DNA of 37,559 nucleotides, taken from positions 1 through 37,559 of the forward strand of contig JAFLUC010000016.1 of NCBI GenBank assembly GCA_022509005.1, given 5' to 3'. A program made the position numbers and the translations under genes. This DNA is from Oscillospiraceae bacterium (GTDB taxonomy: Bacteria > Bacillota > Clostridia > UBA1381). This document shows, piece after piece, positions 8,077 through 15,042 of this stretch. Below the pieces are notes generated by a model. That model was not told the origin of the DNA, searched no databases, and saw only the letters and a list, made by a program, of their open reading frames with translations. Each line of letters starts with the position of its first letter. The first letter of the stretch is position 1.

Positions 8077-9429
8077 TTAAATTGTCAATACACCCTCTGG
8101 CGATTCGATGAGAAGAAGGATATCCTCCTCTCTGCCTGTTTCGGCATTTACATACACGATAAAGTTTTTACCCATGTATGCGCCCTTGAACTCATAGCAC
8201 AGCACCTCTCGCAGCGAATCCTTCGGTATTACCGCAAGCGACGCGACGCTGACATCAAGATGAGCTGAAACACACGCCTTTGCCTCATCGTCATTAAGCA
8301 CCGCGCCGGACACGTCACGCACATGGTGATTCATAAGATATCCCTTTGACTCCATACCTATCACGTCGCCGCTGTCTAACGCAACCTTTACCTTTATGAG
8401 ATCACTGTAACATTTAACGCCGTCCTGAGAGTATGCAAAATTTATTGTTGCAACATTATCGCCGGATTCGTAATAGCTGCTTACCATATCTCTGAAACCA
8501 TGCTCTTCAAGAAAGCTTTGCGCCCGCTCTGTCGCTTTATCAATATTATACTTGCTTTTGCTCACATCGCGGTGTTCAAGGAAATACAGAATATACCCGC
8601 CTTTTTTGGTCACGCTTATTGTCAGATGATTGCCGTTTTCAGACTTACCGAAACAATACGCGTCAATTGCGGTGTTTGTCATTTCATTTTCAAATTTCAG
8701 ATTTTTGCCTCTGTCGCCGAGAAATTCTGCAGCGCGGCGCATAGCCTCTGCCTGCGATATCTCCTCCGCGTCCTTTATCATATATGATTCCTGATTTTCT
8801 ATGTGTTCCGAAAACGGCCCGTCGTATATAAGCGACGGATAGCCCTCAAAGGATTTTTCTACATTTTCAAGATCGGCTAATATTCCGCCGTCATCGGCAA
8901 ATGCCTGAATTATAAGTGACGCGTCCGCCGTCTTTAAATCGAGCTCACCCGAATATATTTTTTGCTCCATCTCACTCAGATTCCTGCCGAGCTTTGACGC
9001 GTACTCGTTCAATTTATTTAACGTGTCATATTCCTCATCCGTTATCGTTTCGCCGTTAATCATTTTCTGAGTCAGAACAAACGTATAATCTCCCACCTGT
9101 GAAAGGAATTTAGCCGTATTTTCAAGATTTACATCCTCCTGCGGCAGCTCACCGAAGCATGATTTGGCCGCAGCGGACTGCATGAAAATTTCGTTTGAAA
9201 TAGATGCAAGCTGCGACGGTGATGACGCGATCTGCGCCTTACTAAGCAGAGAATCTATATTATTTACATAATCCGTAAGCTCAAAAAAAGCTCTGTCATA
9301 GCCGTTATTTACGGCAGTGTCAAGATTTTTATTCCTGTTATAGCACCTTATCCACATTATAATTGCAAATATAAGAGCAAGTCCCAGAATCGTATATACT
9401 GCCGCATGTATTTTATTTGTTTTTGACAT
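8077..9429 (-). CDS. ypeB: germination protein YpeB
   Basis: A 450-residue YpeB. It has one N-terminal membrane anchor (about residues 10-27), a helical region up to about 200, and C-terminal PepSY-like repeats of which the last ends near VYVNAETGREEDILLL. In Bacillus, YpeB is required for the presence of the cortex-lytic enzyme SleB in the spore, and the two are interdependent. Here it lies 11 bases downstream of sleB with an AAAGGAGGG ribosome binding site. The length matches the family. It is expected to be made in the forespore. Confidence 0.93.
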   Translation of the reverse strand: MSKTNKIHAAVYTILGLALIFAIIMWIRCYNRNKNLDTAVNNGYDRAFFELTDYVNNIDSLLSKAQIASSPSQLASISNEIFMQSAAAKSCFGELPQEDVNLENTAKFLSQVGDYTFVLTQKMINGETITDEEYDTLNKLNEYASKLGRNLSEMEQKIYSGELDLKTADASLIIQAFADDGGILADLENVEKSFEGYPSLIYDGPFSEHIENQESYMIKDAEEISQAEAMRRAAEFLGDRGKNLKFENEMTNTAIDAYCFGKSENGNHLTISVTKKGGYILYFLEHRDVSKSKYNIDKATERAQSFLEEHGFRDMVSSYYESGDNVATINFAYSQDGVKCYSDLIKVKVALDSGDVIGMESKGYLMNHHVRDVSGAVLNDDEAKACVSAHLDVSVASLAVIPKDSLREVLCYEFKGAYMGKNFIVYVNAETGREEDILLLIESPEGVLTI

Positions 9430-9440
9430 AATACCCTCCT

Positions 9441-9884
9441 TTACCTACAAAACCTATGCTTGCCAATCTGAACGATTAATTCGCGCGACCATATCCATGA
9501 GTTAGTCGCGGTATCGGGGTTGAAATAATATATCGCACCGCCTGACGGATCCCAGCCGTTCATGGCGTCCCGACATGCCTTGTACACCGTAGAATTCTCG
9601 CTTATGGCAACATTGATCTGCCCGTCTGAAACAGCGGTAAATGCTCCGGGCTGATATATTACGCCGGAAATAGTATTTGGAAATGATGAATGCTTGACTC
9701 TGTTGAGTATCACAGCTGCCACTGCAACCTGACCGGCATAAGGCTCGCCTCTTGCTTCTCCGTTAACCGCACGCGCTAACAGCTGCGCGTCGGAGCTTGC
9801 GGCGTAAACATGCACGGATGGAAACCGTATAATCGCAAGAAACATAATTACAGACATTGTTATTATTGATACTATCTTTTTCAT
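9441..9884 (-). CDS. sleB: spore cortex-lytic enzyme SleB (catalytic domain only)
   Basis: A 147-residue secreted cortex-lytic transglycosylase/hydrolase (Hydrolase_2 fold). A signal peptide covers about residues 1-28, and the catalytic domain follows with the NGEARGEPY motif (catalytic Glu43 by analogy with SleB), AAVILNRVKHSSFPN, and GAIYYFNPDTATNSWIW. Bacillus SleB carries an N-terminal peptidoglycan-binding domain that is absent here, so the protein is short like CwlJ. Pairing with ypeB identifies it as SleB. The ATG at 9884 is chosen because GGAGG sits 6 bases upstream, and an upstream ATG at 9926 lacks one. Confidence 0.92.
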   Translation of the reverse strand: MKKIVSIITMSVIMFLAIIRFPSVHVYAASSDAQLLARAVNGEARGEPYAGQVAVAAVILNRVKHSSFPNTISGVIYQPGAFTAVSDGQINVAISENSTVYKACRDAMNGWDPSGGAIYYFNPDTATNSWIWSRELIVQIGKHRFCR

Positions 9885-9914
9885 TTTTATCCTCCATAAA
9901 AAAATGATTTTTCT

Positions 9915-9945
9915 TAGTATGTTCATCTATGTATAAAATTATTAA
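9915..9945 (-). promoter_or_regulatory. candidate sigma-G promoter of sleB-ypeB
   Basis: On the minus strand CATACTA (9915-9921) fits the sigma-G -10 consensus CATNNTA, and TTAATA (9940-9945) is close to the -35 TGAATA at an 18-base spacing. Known sleB genes are sigma-G controlled, which supports the reading. No sigma-A hexamer pair is apparent in this interval. Confidence 0.5.
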
Positions 9946-9959
9946 AACTGTTAAGAATT
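9931..9959 (+). promoter_or_regulatory. weak candidate sigma-F promoter of spoIIR
   Basis: GTATA (9931-9935) matches the sigma-F -35 element. At 14 bases distance GTTAAGAATT (9950-9959) is a partial match to GGNNANNNTR, lacking the second G. spoIIR is a sigma-F gene in characterised spore formers. The match is poor, so this is a suggestion only. Confidence 0.25.
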
Positions 9960-9997
9960 TATTTGCTAACATAAAAAATAAGAAAGGATTTAATACA

Positions 9998-10573
9998 ATG
10001 AAAAAATTTATATTCCCCGCAGTATTTTTAACTATGCTTATACTCTCAGTATTCGCATATGCTAAAGACGCTTCAGACAATCTTAAAGACTCGCTCGTTC
10101 GGCTGCATATCATTGCAGAGAGTGACTCGGATTATGACCAAAGCATTAAGCTTGCAGTCCGTGATGAGGTGCTTAGCTCCGTAAAGAATGTTGACCCGGA
10201 GAATACAGCCGCATTCACCGCCCACGCCGAGGCAGCAGCAAATGAATATCTCGAAACTAATAATATCCCTTACCGCGCCCATGCAGAATATGGATTGTTT
10301 GATTTTCCCGTGAAGCAGTATATGAATATAACCCTTCCCGCGGGAAGGTATTACGGAGTGCGAATAATCCTCGGCAGCGGTTCAGGGCAAAATTGGTGGT
10401 GCGTAATGTACCCGCCGCTATGCGTGAACGGAAATAATGCGTATGCCGATGATAAAGCCGAAACGGAATTAAAAAAGCATCTGCGTGACGATACATACGA
10501 TATCATCACGTCAGATGCCAGCAAAAAGCAGGTACGCTTCCGCATTGTTGATTTTATTAATTCGCTGCGATAA
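9998..10573 (+). CDS. spoIIR: stage II sporulation protein R
   Basis: A 191-residue secreted SpoIIR. It starts with a signal peptide or anchor (about residues 1-22), followed by the family motifs LKDSLVRLHIIAESDS, IKLAVRDEVL and the C-terminal YYGVRIILGSGSGQNWWCVMYPPLC region. In sporulation the forespore secretes SpoIIR across the septum to trigger SpoIIGA processing of pro-sigma-E in the mother cell. I chose the ATG at 9998, which has AAAGGA about 9 bases upstream and directly precedes the signal peptide. An in-frame ATG at 9929 would place unrelated charged residues before it. It is divergent from sleB and followed by a terminator. Confidence 0.94.
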   Translation: MKKFIFPAVFLTMLILSVFAYAKDASDNLKDSLVRLHIIAESDSDYDQSIKLAVRDEVLSSVKNVDPENTAAFTAHAEAAANEYLETNNIPYRAHAEYGLFDFPVKQYMNITLPAGRYYGVRIILGSGSGQNWWCVMYPPLCVNGNNAYADDKAETELKKHLRDDTYDIITSDASKKQVRFRIVDFINSLR

Positions 10574-10574
10574 G

Positions 10575-10610
10575 CAAAAAAATAACGGCACAAATGTGCC
10601 ATTATTTTTT
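10575..10610. terminator. bidirectional terminator between spoIIR and kdgK
   Basis: GGCAC/GTGCC with a 4-base loop, extended by A/T pairs around one mismatch and flanked by an A-run and a T-run, so it can act for both converging genes. Confidence 0.82.
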
Positions 10611-10616
10611 ACTTAT

Positions 10617-11666
10617 TTATCTTTGTACACGTCCCGAGCCGTCTCCGCCGGCAAGTGTTTCAACTTCTTCTCTTGTTACGAGGTTGAAGTCACCAGGAAT
10701 TGTGTGCTTAAGAGCTGATGCTGCAACAGCATACTCGATAGCAGCCTTCATACGGTCAACAGGAGCCTTGTCCGCATTGTCAAGAAGACCGCAGATAAGT
10801 CCGCCTGCAAATGAATCGCCGCCGCCTACACGGTCAACGATCGGGTTGATGTCATATCTTCTTGAACGATAGAACTCTCTTGAAGCACCGTCCATGATAC
10901 ATGCTGACCAGCCGTTATGTGAAGCTGAGAATGACTCTCTGAGTGATGAGATCACGTACTGGAAGTTGAACTTATCGCACATCTGGTTGAAGATATCCTG
11001 ATAGCCTGCCATCTCAAGCTCGCCGCTTGTAACGTCAGTCTCGCCCGGCTTGAAGCCGAGAACCTTTTCAGCATCCTCTTCGTTGCCGATACATACGTCA
11101 ACATACTGCATGAGGTTTGTCATAACCTTCTGAGCCTTCTCTGATGACCAAAGCTTCTTTCTGAAATTAAGGTCACATGAAACTGTTACGCCATGAGCCT
11201 TAGCTGCTTTACAAGCCGCCTCTGTAACCTCAGCCGCAAGGTCTGATACAGCAGGAGTAATACCCGTGAAGTGGAACCAGTCTGCACCCTCAAAGATTGC
11301 GTCGAAATCAAAATCATCAGCTGTAGCTGTAGCGATTGATGAATTAGCGCGGTCATATGTAACATTTGATGGACGCATTGAAGCACCTGTCTCAAGGAAA
11401 TATATACCTAATCTATCGCCGCCCTCTGCGATATGCTTTGTTTCTACGCCGTATTTTCTGAGCGCTGCAATTGCGCACTTACCGATCGGGTTCGCCGGAA
11501 CCTTTGTTACGAATTCAGCGTCATGACCATAGTTTGCGAGTGATACAGCAACGTTTGCCTCGCCGCCTCCATAATTTATATCAAACTGTGTTGCCTGAAT
11601 GTACTTCTGATTTCCGGGTGTTGAGAGTCTCAACATGATTTCACCCATTGTTACTACTTTTGCCAT
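10617..11666 (-). CDS. kdgK: 2-keto-3-deoxygluconate kinase (PfkB family)
   Basis: A 349-residue PfkB-family sugar kinase. It begins VVTMGEIMLRLSTPGNQKY and has a substrate-side GGGEANVAVSLANYG motif near residues 32-46 and the catalytic GGGDSF motif at 281-286 (catalytic Asp284 by family). Adjacency to a KDPG aldolase makes 2-keto-3-deoxygluconate the likely substrate, yielding KDPG; another PfkB specificity cannot be excluded from sequence alone. It lies 39 bases downstream of kdgA with AAAGGGG about 12 bases before the ATG. Codon use is strongly biased (regular GAAGC/CTTGC-type choices), which suggests high expression. The pathway points to uronate or pectin catabolism. Confidence 0.88.
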   Translation of the reverse strand: MAKVVTMGEIMLRLSTPGNQKYIQATQFDINYGGGEANVAVSLANYGHDAEFVTKVPANPIGKCAIAALRKYGVETKHIAEGGDRLGIYFLETGASMRPSNVTYDRANSSIATATADDFDFDAIFEGADWFHFTGITPAVSDLAAEVTEAACKAAKAHGVTVSCDLNFRKKLWSSEKAQKVMTNLMQYVDVCIGNEEDAEKVLGFKPGETDVTSGELEMAGYQDIFNQMCDKFNFQYVISSLRESFSASHNGWSACIMDGASREFYRSRRYDINPIVDRVGGGDSFAGGLICGLLDNADKAPVDRMKAAIEYAVAASALKHTIPGDFNLVTREEVETLAGGDGSGRVQR

Positions 11667-11705
11667 AGTTAATATTTTCCCCTTTCGATTATATAGCAGT
11701 TAAAA

Positions 11706-12356
11706 TTAAAGAGCAGCACGAGCAGCCTTGATGTTTGCGATAAACTTCTTAGCCGTCTCTGTGATTGCCGCATAGTCACCTGTCTTAGCACCCTTTGTGA
11801 GTGATGATCCTGCGCCTACTGCAACAACGCCTGCCTTGATCCAGTCGCCAACGTTATCAGCATCAACGCCGCCTGTAGGCATCATCTGAGCCTGCGGAAG
11901 CGGACCCTTGATGTCCTTGATGATTGTCGGACCGAAGAGATCTGCCGGGAATATCTTAACTATATCAGCACCTGCCTCCATAGCTGTGATTACCTCTGTG
12001 ATTGTTGCGCAGCCCGGCATATACGGAACTCTGTAACGGTTACAAAGCTTTGCTGTTTCCGGATTGAATGCCGGTGAAACGATGAAGTTTGCACCTGCGA
12101 GTATTGCTACTCTTGCTGTCTCAGGATCAAGAACAGTACCAGCGCCGAGCATCATCTCGCCGTTCGGATACTTCTCAGCCAACGCTGCAATAACCTTATC
12201 AGCGCCAGGTACTGTAAATGTAAGCTCAATACCGTTACAGCCGCCTGCAAGACAAGCGTCGCTGATTTTTATAGCTTCCTCTGCACTGTTAGCGCGAACA
12301 ACTGCAACAAGACCACAGTCAGTAAGCTGCTTTAATACATCTTCTTTTTTTATCAT
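11706..12356 (-). CDS. kdgA: KDPG/KHG aldolase (Eda type)
   Basis: A 216-residue class I aldolase of the 2-keto-3-deoxy-6-phosphogluconate/4-hydroxy-2-oxoglutarate family, cleaving KDPG to pyruvate and glyceraldehyde-3-phosphate. The Schiff-base Lys134 sits in IVKIFPADLFGP and the catalytic Glu44 in GIELTFTVPGA; GAGTVLDPE and MPTGGV are also intact. The ATG at 12356 is chosen because AAGGAGG lies about 9 bases upstream; an in-frame ATG at 12401 lies at the promoter and is not credible. It is the first gene of kdgA-kdgK and divergent from holB. The eda name would be equally correct. Confidence 0.92.
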   Translation of the reverse strand: MIKKEDVLKQLTDCGLVAVVRANSAEEAIKISDACLAGGCNGIELTFTVPGADKVIAALAEKYPNGEMMLGAGTVLDPETARVAILAGANFIVSPAFNPETAKLCNRYRVPYMPGCATITEVITAMEAGADIVKIFPADLFGPTIIKDIKGPLPQAQMMPTGGVDADNVGDWIKAGVVAVGAGSSLTKGAKTGDYAAITETAKKFIANIKAARAAL

Positions 12357-12391
12357 TGGATTTTTCCTCCTTGCATATTTTAGATAATTAT

Positions 12392-12420
12392 ATTTTAACA
12401 TATTTTGTACAACATTTCAA
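12392..12420 (-). promoter_or_regulatory. kdgA promoter with a palindrome in its spacer
   Basis: On the minus strand TTGAAA (12415-12420) and TAAAAT (12392-12397) are separated by 17 bases. The spacer contains the perfect 8-base palindrome TTGTACAA (12405-12412), where a bound repressor would block RNA polymerase. Regulation by a uronate-responsive repressor is inferred, and no regulator gene is nearby. Confidence 0.62.
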
Positions 12421-12438
12421 GTATAAGATTTAATTTTA

Positions 12439-12467
12439 TTGATTTTTTGTTAAAAATATGGTACAAT
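12439..12467 (+). promoter_or_regulatory. sigma-A promoter of holB
   Basis: TTGATT (12439-12444) and TACAAT (12462-12467) are separated by 17 bases, shortly before the GGGAGGTG ribosome binding site of holB. Confidence 0.7.
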
Positions 12468-12492
12468 ACATTTATAAGGGAGGTGAGGCCCT

Positions 12493-13473
12493 ATGTACGG
12501 CTATGATATTTTCCATGATGACATTATGAATACGCTTATAGGCAATCAAAGAAACGGTACTAATGCAAACACATATATATTTGAAGGAGTTAAAGGGCTT
12601 CGCACTTATGAGGCAGCACTCCTTTTTGCAAAATCTCTCGTATGCAATAATCCCGCCTCTGCCCCATGCTGCAGCTGCAGCTCGTGCACAGAGGCTCAGG
12701 CCGGCGTGCATCCTGATATTATTCATGTGAACCGTGAAAAAGACAGAGCGTCACTCGGTGTAAATCCGATAAGGGCTATGATAACCGAATGTATGATAAA
12801 GCCTTTTTTCGATCATCATAAGGTATTTATTATAAAGGAAGGGGATCTGCTTACAACCGAGGCGCAGAACGCATTCTTGAAAATAATAGAAGAACCGCCC
12901 GAATATGCTGTTTTCATTATCATATGCACCAATTCTGAAATATTACTTGAGACCGTCCGTTCAAGGTCGATAACCGTGAGCTTCCCGCCTGTCAGTGACG
13001 CGGCGGTGAGACGCTATATAGAAAACAAATACCCTGACGAGCCGCGTATAGATTTTCTTGTTAAATATTGCTCCGGCATCCCCGAAGCGGCGGATGACGT
13101 AATTTTAAGGGAGGATTTTGAAGTTCTTCGTGACGAGGTACTGAGTCTTGTGCCGAAAATACTTTCTCAGAAAAAAATCTATGCATTTGATGTCGCCGAT
13201 TATTTTGAAAAGAATAAGACAATTGCAGGTGAGTTGTATGATATGCTGCTTATGTACTTAAGAGATGCGCTCATAACCTGCATGGGAACTCCGGATAAAA
13301 TCGTAAACACCGATAAATCCGATAAAATAAATATTCTCGCGTCAACATATACGTCAGAGCTTATTTCGTGCGCCATAGATGAAATAATAGCAGCGCGCCA
13401 AATGCTTGACAGATACGTTAAGGTATCTGCTACCGCACTGCACGCCGCGCTTAAAACGCGCAAAAGCTATTGA
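12493..13473 (+). CDS. holB: DNA polymerase III delta' subunit
   Basis: A 326-residue clamp-loader delta' subunit. The P-loop region is degenerate (GVKGLRT, residues 32-38, no GKT), as expected for a subunit that need not hydrolyse ATP. A zinc-binding cluster follows (Cys51, Cys59/60, Cys62, Cys65). TTEAQNAFLKIIEEPPEYAVFI and the RSRS sensor segment are typical. It loads the beta clamp at the replication fork. A GGGAGGTG ribosome binding site precedes the ATG. In Bacillus, holB is followed by ricT; here ricT is about 12 kb away. Confidence 0.92.
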   Translation: MYGYDIFHDDIMNTLIGNQRNGTNANTYIFEGVKGLRTYEAALLFAKSLVCNNPASAPCCSCSSCTEAQAGVHPDIIHVNREKDRASLGVNPIRAMITECMIKPFFDHHKVFIIKEGDLLTTEAQNAFLKIIEEPPEYAVFIIICTNSEILLETVRSRSITVSFPPVSDAAVRRYIENKYPDEPRIDFLVKYCSGIPEAADDVILREDFEVLRDEVLSLVPKILSQKKIYAFDVADYFEKNKTIAGELYDMLLMYLRDALITCMGTPDKIVNTDKSDKINILASTYTSELISCAIDEIIAARQMLDRYVKVSATALHAALKTRKSY

Positions 13474-13505
13474 TGAATCAAAGATGATTTGTTAGAAGTT
13501 ACCAT

Positions 13506-13532
13506 AAAAATCATTAATTAATGATTTTTTTT
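13506..13532 (+). terminator. AT-rich terminator after holB
   Basis: A perfect 24-base palindrome with 12-base arms (left arm AAAAATCATTAA, 13506-13517) is followed by more T residues. The stem is AT-only apart from one G-C pair, so strength is uncertain, and the perfect symmetry could also bind a regulator of the peptide gene just downstream. Confidence 0.5.
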
Positions 13533-13533
13533 G

Positions 13534-13562
13534 TTGACTTCTACTATGATTTGTGATATAAT
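13534..13562 (+). promoter_or_regulatory. strong promoter of the 54-residue peptide gene
   Basis: TTGACT (13534-13539) and TATAAT (13557-13562) are separated by 17 bases, with the start codon 31 bases beyond the -10. Confidence 0.8.
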
Positions 13563-13571
13563 GACATTATA
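13557..13571. promoter_or_regulatory. palindrome over the -10 and start region (candidate operator)
   Basis: TATAATG-A-CATTATA is a perfect 7-base inverted repeat around a central A. It begins with the -10 hexamer and extends to the predicted transcription start. Such a position would suit a repressor site, but AT-rich symmetry can arise by chance around a TATAAT box. Confidence 0.35.
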
Positions 13572-13592
13572 AATCATATTGGAGGTCGTTTC

Positions 13593-13757
13593 ATGAAAAA
13601 TCTATACACAAAACCGGAATTAAAAATATCTGTATTTGGATCGGAAAATGTTGCTACAACAGCATCTAATCCCAATGTACAACAGATTAAAGATGAGTGG
13701 AAGGATTTTGCAAGTATAACAGAAACTCGTTTTGCGGATCTCAAATATGTTAATTAA
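13593..13757 (+). CDS. small peptide of 54 residues, unknown function
   Basis: A short open frame with a strong GGAGG ribosome binding site 7 bases before its ATG, its own TTGACT/TATAAT promoter and its own hairpin terminator, so it appears to be a genuine independent gene. The product begins MKNLYTKPELKISVFGSENV, continues with a Thr/Ser/Asn-rich stretch (ATTASNPN, residues 21-28), and ends in a charged, probably helical part (QQIKDEWKDFASITETRFAD). It has no signal peptide, membrane segment or cysteine. The opening resembles small KPEL-type orphan proteins that I associate with gut Clostridia; that is an impression, not a search. No modifying enzyme or transporter lies alongside. Confidence 0.72.
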   Translation: MKNLYTKPELKISVFGSENVATTASNPNVQQIKDEWKDFASITETRFADLKYVN

Positions 13758-13766
13758 AAAACTATC

Positions 13767-13795
13767 AAAGGAGCTGCTTATTTTGCAGCTCCTTT
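13767..13795. terminator. terminator after the peptide gene, also serving the U32 operon
   Basis: An 11-bp perfect stem (AAAGGAGCTGC / GCAGCTCCTTT) with a 7-base loop. It lies between convergent units, 9 bases past the peptide stop codon and 9 bases past the end of the minus-strand U32 gene. Confidence 0.85.
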
Positions 13796-13804
13796 ATGGA
13801 TTAC

Positions 13805-15031
13805 TTAACTTTTAGTCTTTCTGAGCATCGCGCCCTCACATACAGGCTCGTATACGTTCATCGTTACTATCTGCTCCGGGTGCGGCGCAACCGTTATCGG
13901 CTGCCCTTCCTCGTCCCGCATATCCTCAGCCGTTATTGTAATATACGGCTTCATAGGCTGCAGTATTTCAATCTCGTCGCCCTCAAAAAAACGGTTGCGC
14001 TGGGTGACGGTCATTCTCCCCGTTGCGGCATCATATGACTTTACTATACCTATAAGCTCATAATCGCGTATATACGAGCTTGTTTCATACACCTGAGCGT
14101 CCGCTCCAGGCTTCCCGAAATAGAAACCGGTTGTGTACGGGCGGTGACTCACCTTGCAAAGCTCTTTAAGCTCGTCCGGATTAAATTTATAGTTCTCGGG
14201 ATCTTCAAAATACCGGTCTATCTCTCGTCTGTACGCACCTACAACAGTCGCGACATAAAATGCGGTCTTCACTCTGCCCTCTATTTTAAGACTTGTAATT
14301 CCCGACTGTATAAGCTCCGGGATATGCTCAATCGTACACAAATCCTTTGAGTTAAAGATGAACGTGCCTCGCTCATTCTCCTCTATCTTGAAATATTCTC
14401 CCGGTCTTTTCTCTTCCACAAGTGAATAATTCCAGCGGCACGGATGTGCGCACGCGCCCATATTTGAATCGCGGCCTGTCATGTAATTTGAAAGCAGGCA
14501 CCTTCCCGAATATGATATACACATTGCGCCGTGTATGAACGCTTCAAGCTCTAAATCCTCGGGTATATTTTCACGAAATTCCGCAATTTCTTTAAACGAC
14601 ATCTCTCTGCCTAAAACAACGCGGCTGGCTCCCATTTTATGCCACATGATCGCAGTCTTATAGTTTGTATTGTTCGCCTGTGTGCTGACGTGGATCGGGA
14701 TCTCCGGTGCAAGCTCACGCATCATCCCGAACATTCCGAGATCGGCTATGAGAACAGCGTCAAACCCTAAAGGTCTGATTTCCTTTATAAATTCCTCGAA
14801 CTGTTTTATATCCGCATTATGCGGAATGATATTCGCGGTAAGATATACCTTTTTCCCTCTGTCATGGGCATATTTCAAGCCCTCCTTCATATCATCAAGA
14901 GAAAAATTCTCGGCTGCAACGCGCAGTGAAAACGAGCTGCCGCCGATATATACCGCATCAGCACCATAATCAATTGCTGTTTTCAGTTTTTCAAGACTGC
15001 CTCCAGGGGCAAGTAATTCAGGTTTCTTCAT
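13805..15031 (-). CDS. U32 family protein (peptidase U32 / TrhP-like tRNA hydroxylation protein)
   Basis: A 408-residue member of the U32 family. The PELLAPGGSLEKLKTAIDYGAD N-terminal barrel strand and the signature ELEAFIHGAMCISYSGRC (163-178) are intact, and Cys171, Cys178, Cys194 and Cys198 form the probable iron-sulfur site. Although named peptidases, bacterial members such as TrhP/RlhA act in RNA hydroxylation (5-hydroxyuridine at tRNA position 34, or 23S rRNA). Which role applies here is not resolved. The ribosome binding site is AAAGGA. It is the last gene of the long minus-strand run, 11 bases after the Gly/Ser-rich gene. Confidence 0.88.
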   Translation of the reverse strand: MKKPELLAPGGSLEKLKTAIDYGADAVYIGGSSFSLRVAAENFSLDDMKEGLKYAHDRGKKVYLTANIIPHNADIKQFEEFIKEIRPLGFDAVLIADLGMFGMMRELAPEIPIHVSTQANNTNYKTAIMWHKMGASRVVLGREMSFKEIAEFRENIPEDLELEAFIHGAMCISYSGRCLLSNYMTGRDSNMGACAHPCRWNYSLVEEKRPGEYFKIEENERGTFIFNSKDLCTIEHIPELIQSGITSLKIEGRVKTAFYVATVVGAYRREIDRYFEDPENYKFNPDELKELCKVSHRPYTTGFYFGKPGADAQVYETSSYIRDYELIGIVKSYDAATGRMTVTQRNRFFEGDEIEILQPMKPYITITAEDMRDEEGQPITVAPHPEQIVTMNVYEPVCEGAMLRKTKS

Positions 15032-15042
15032 ATTTATATCCT

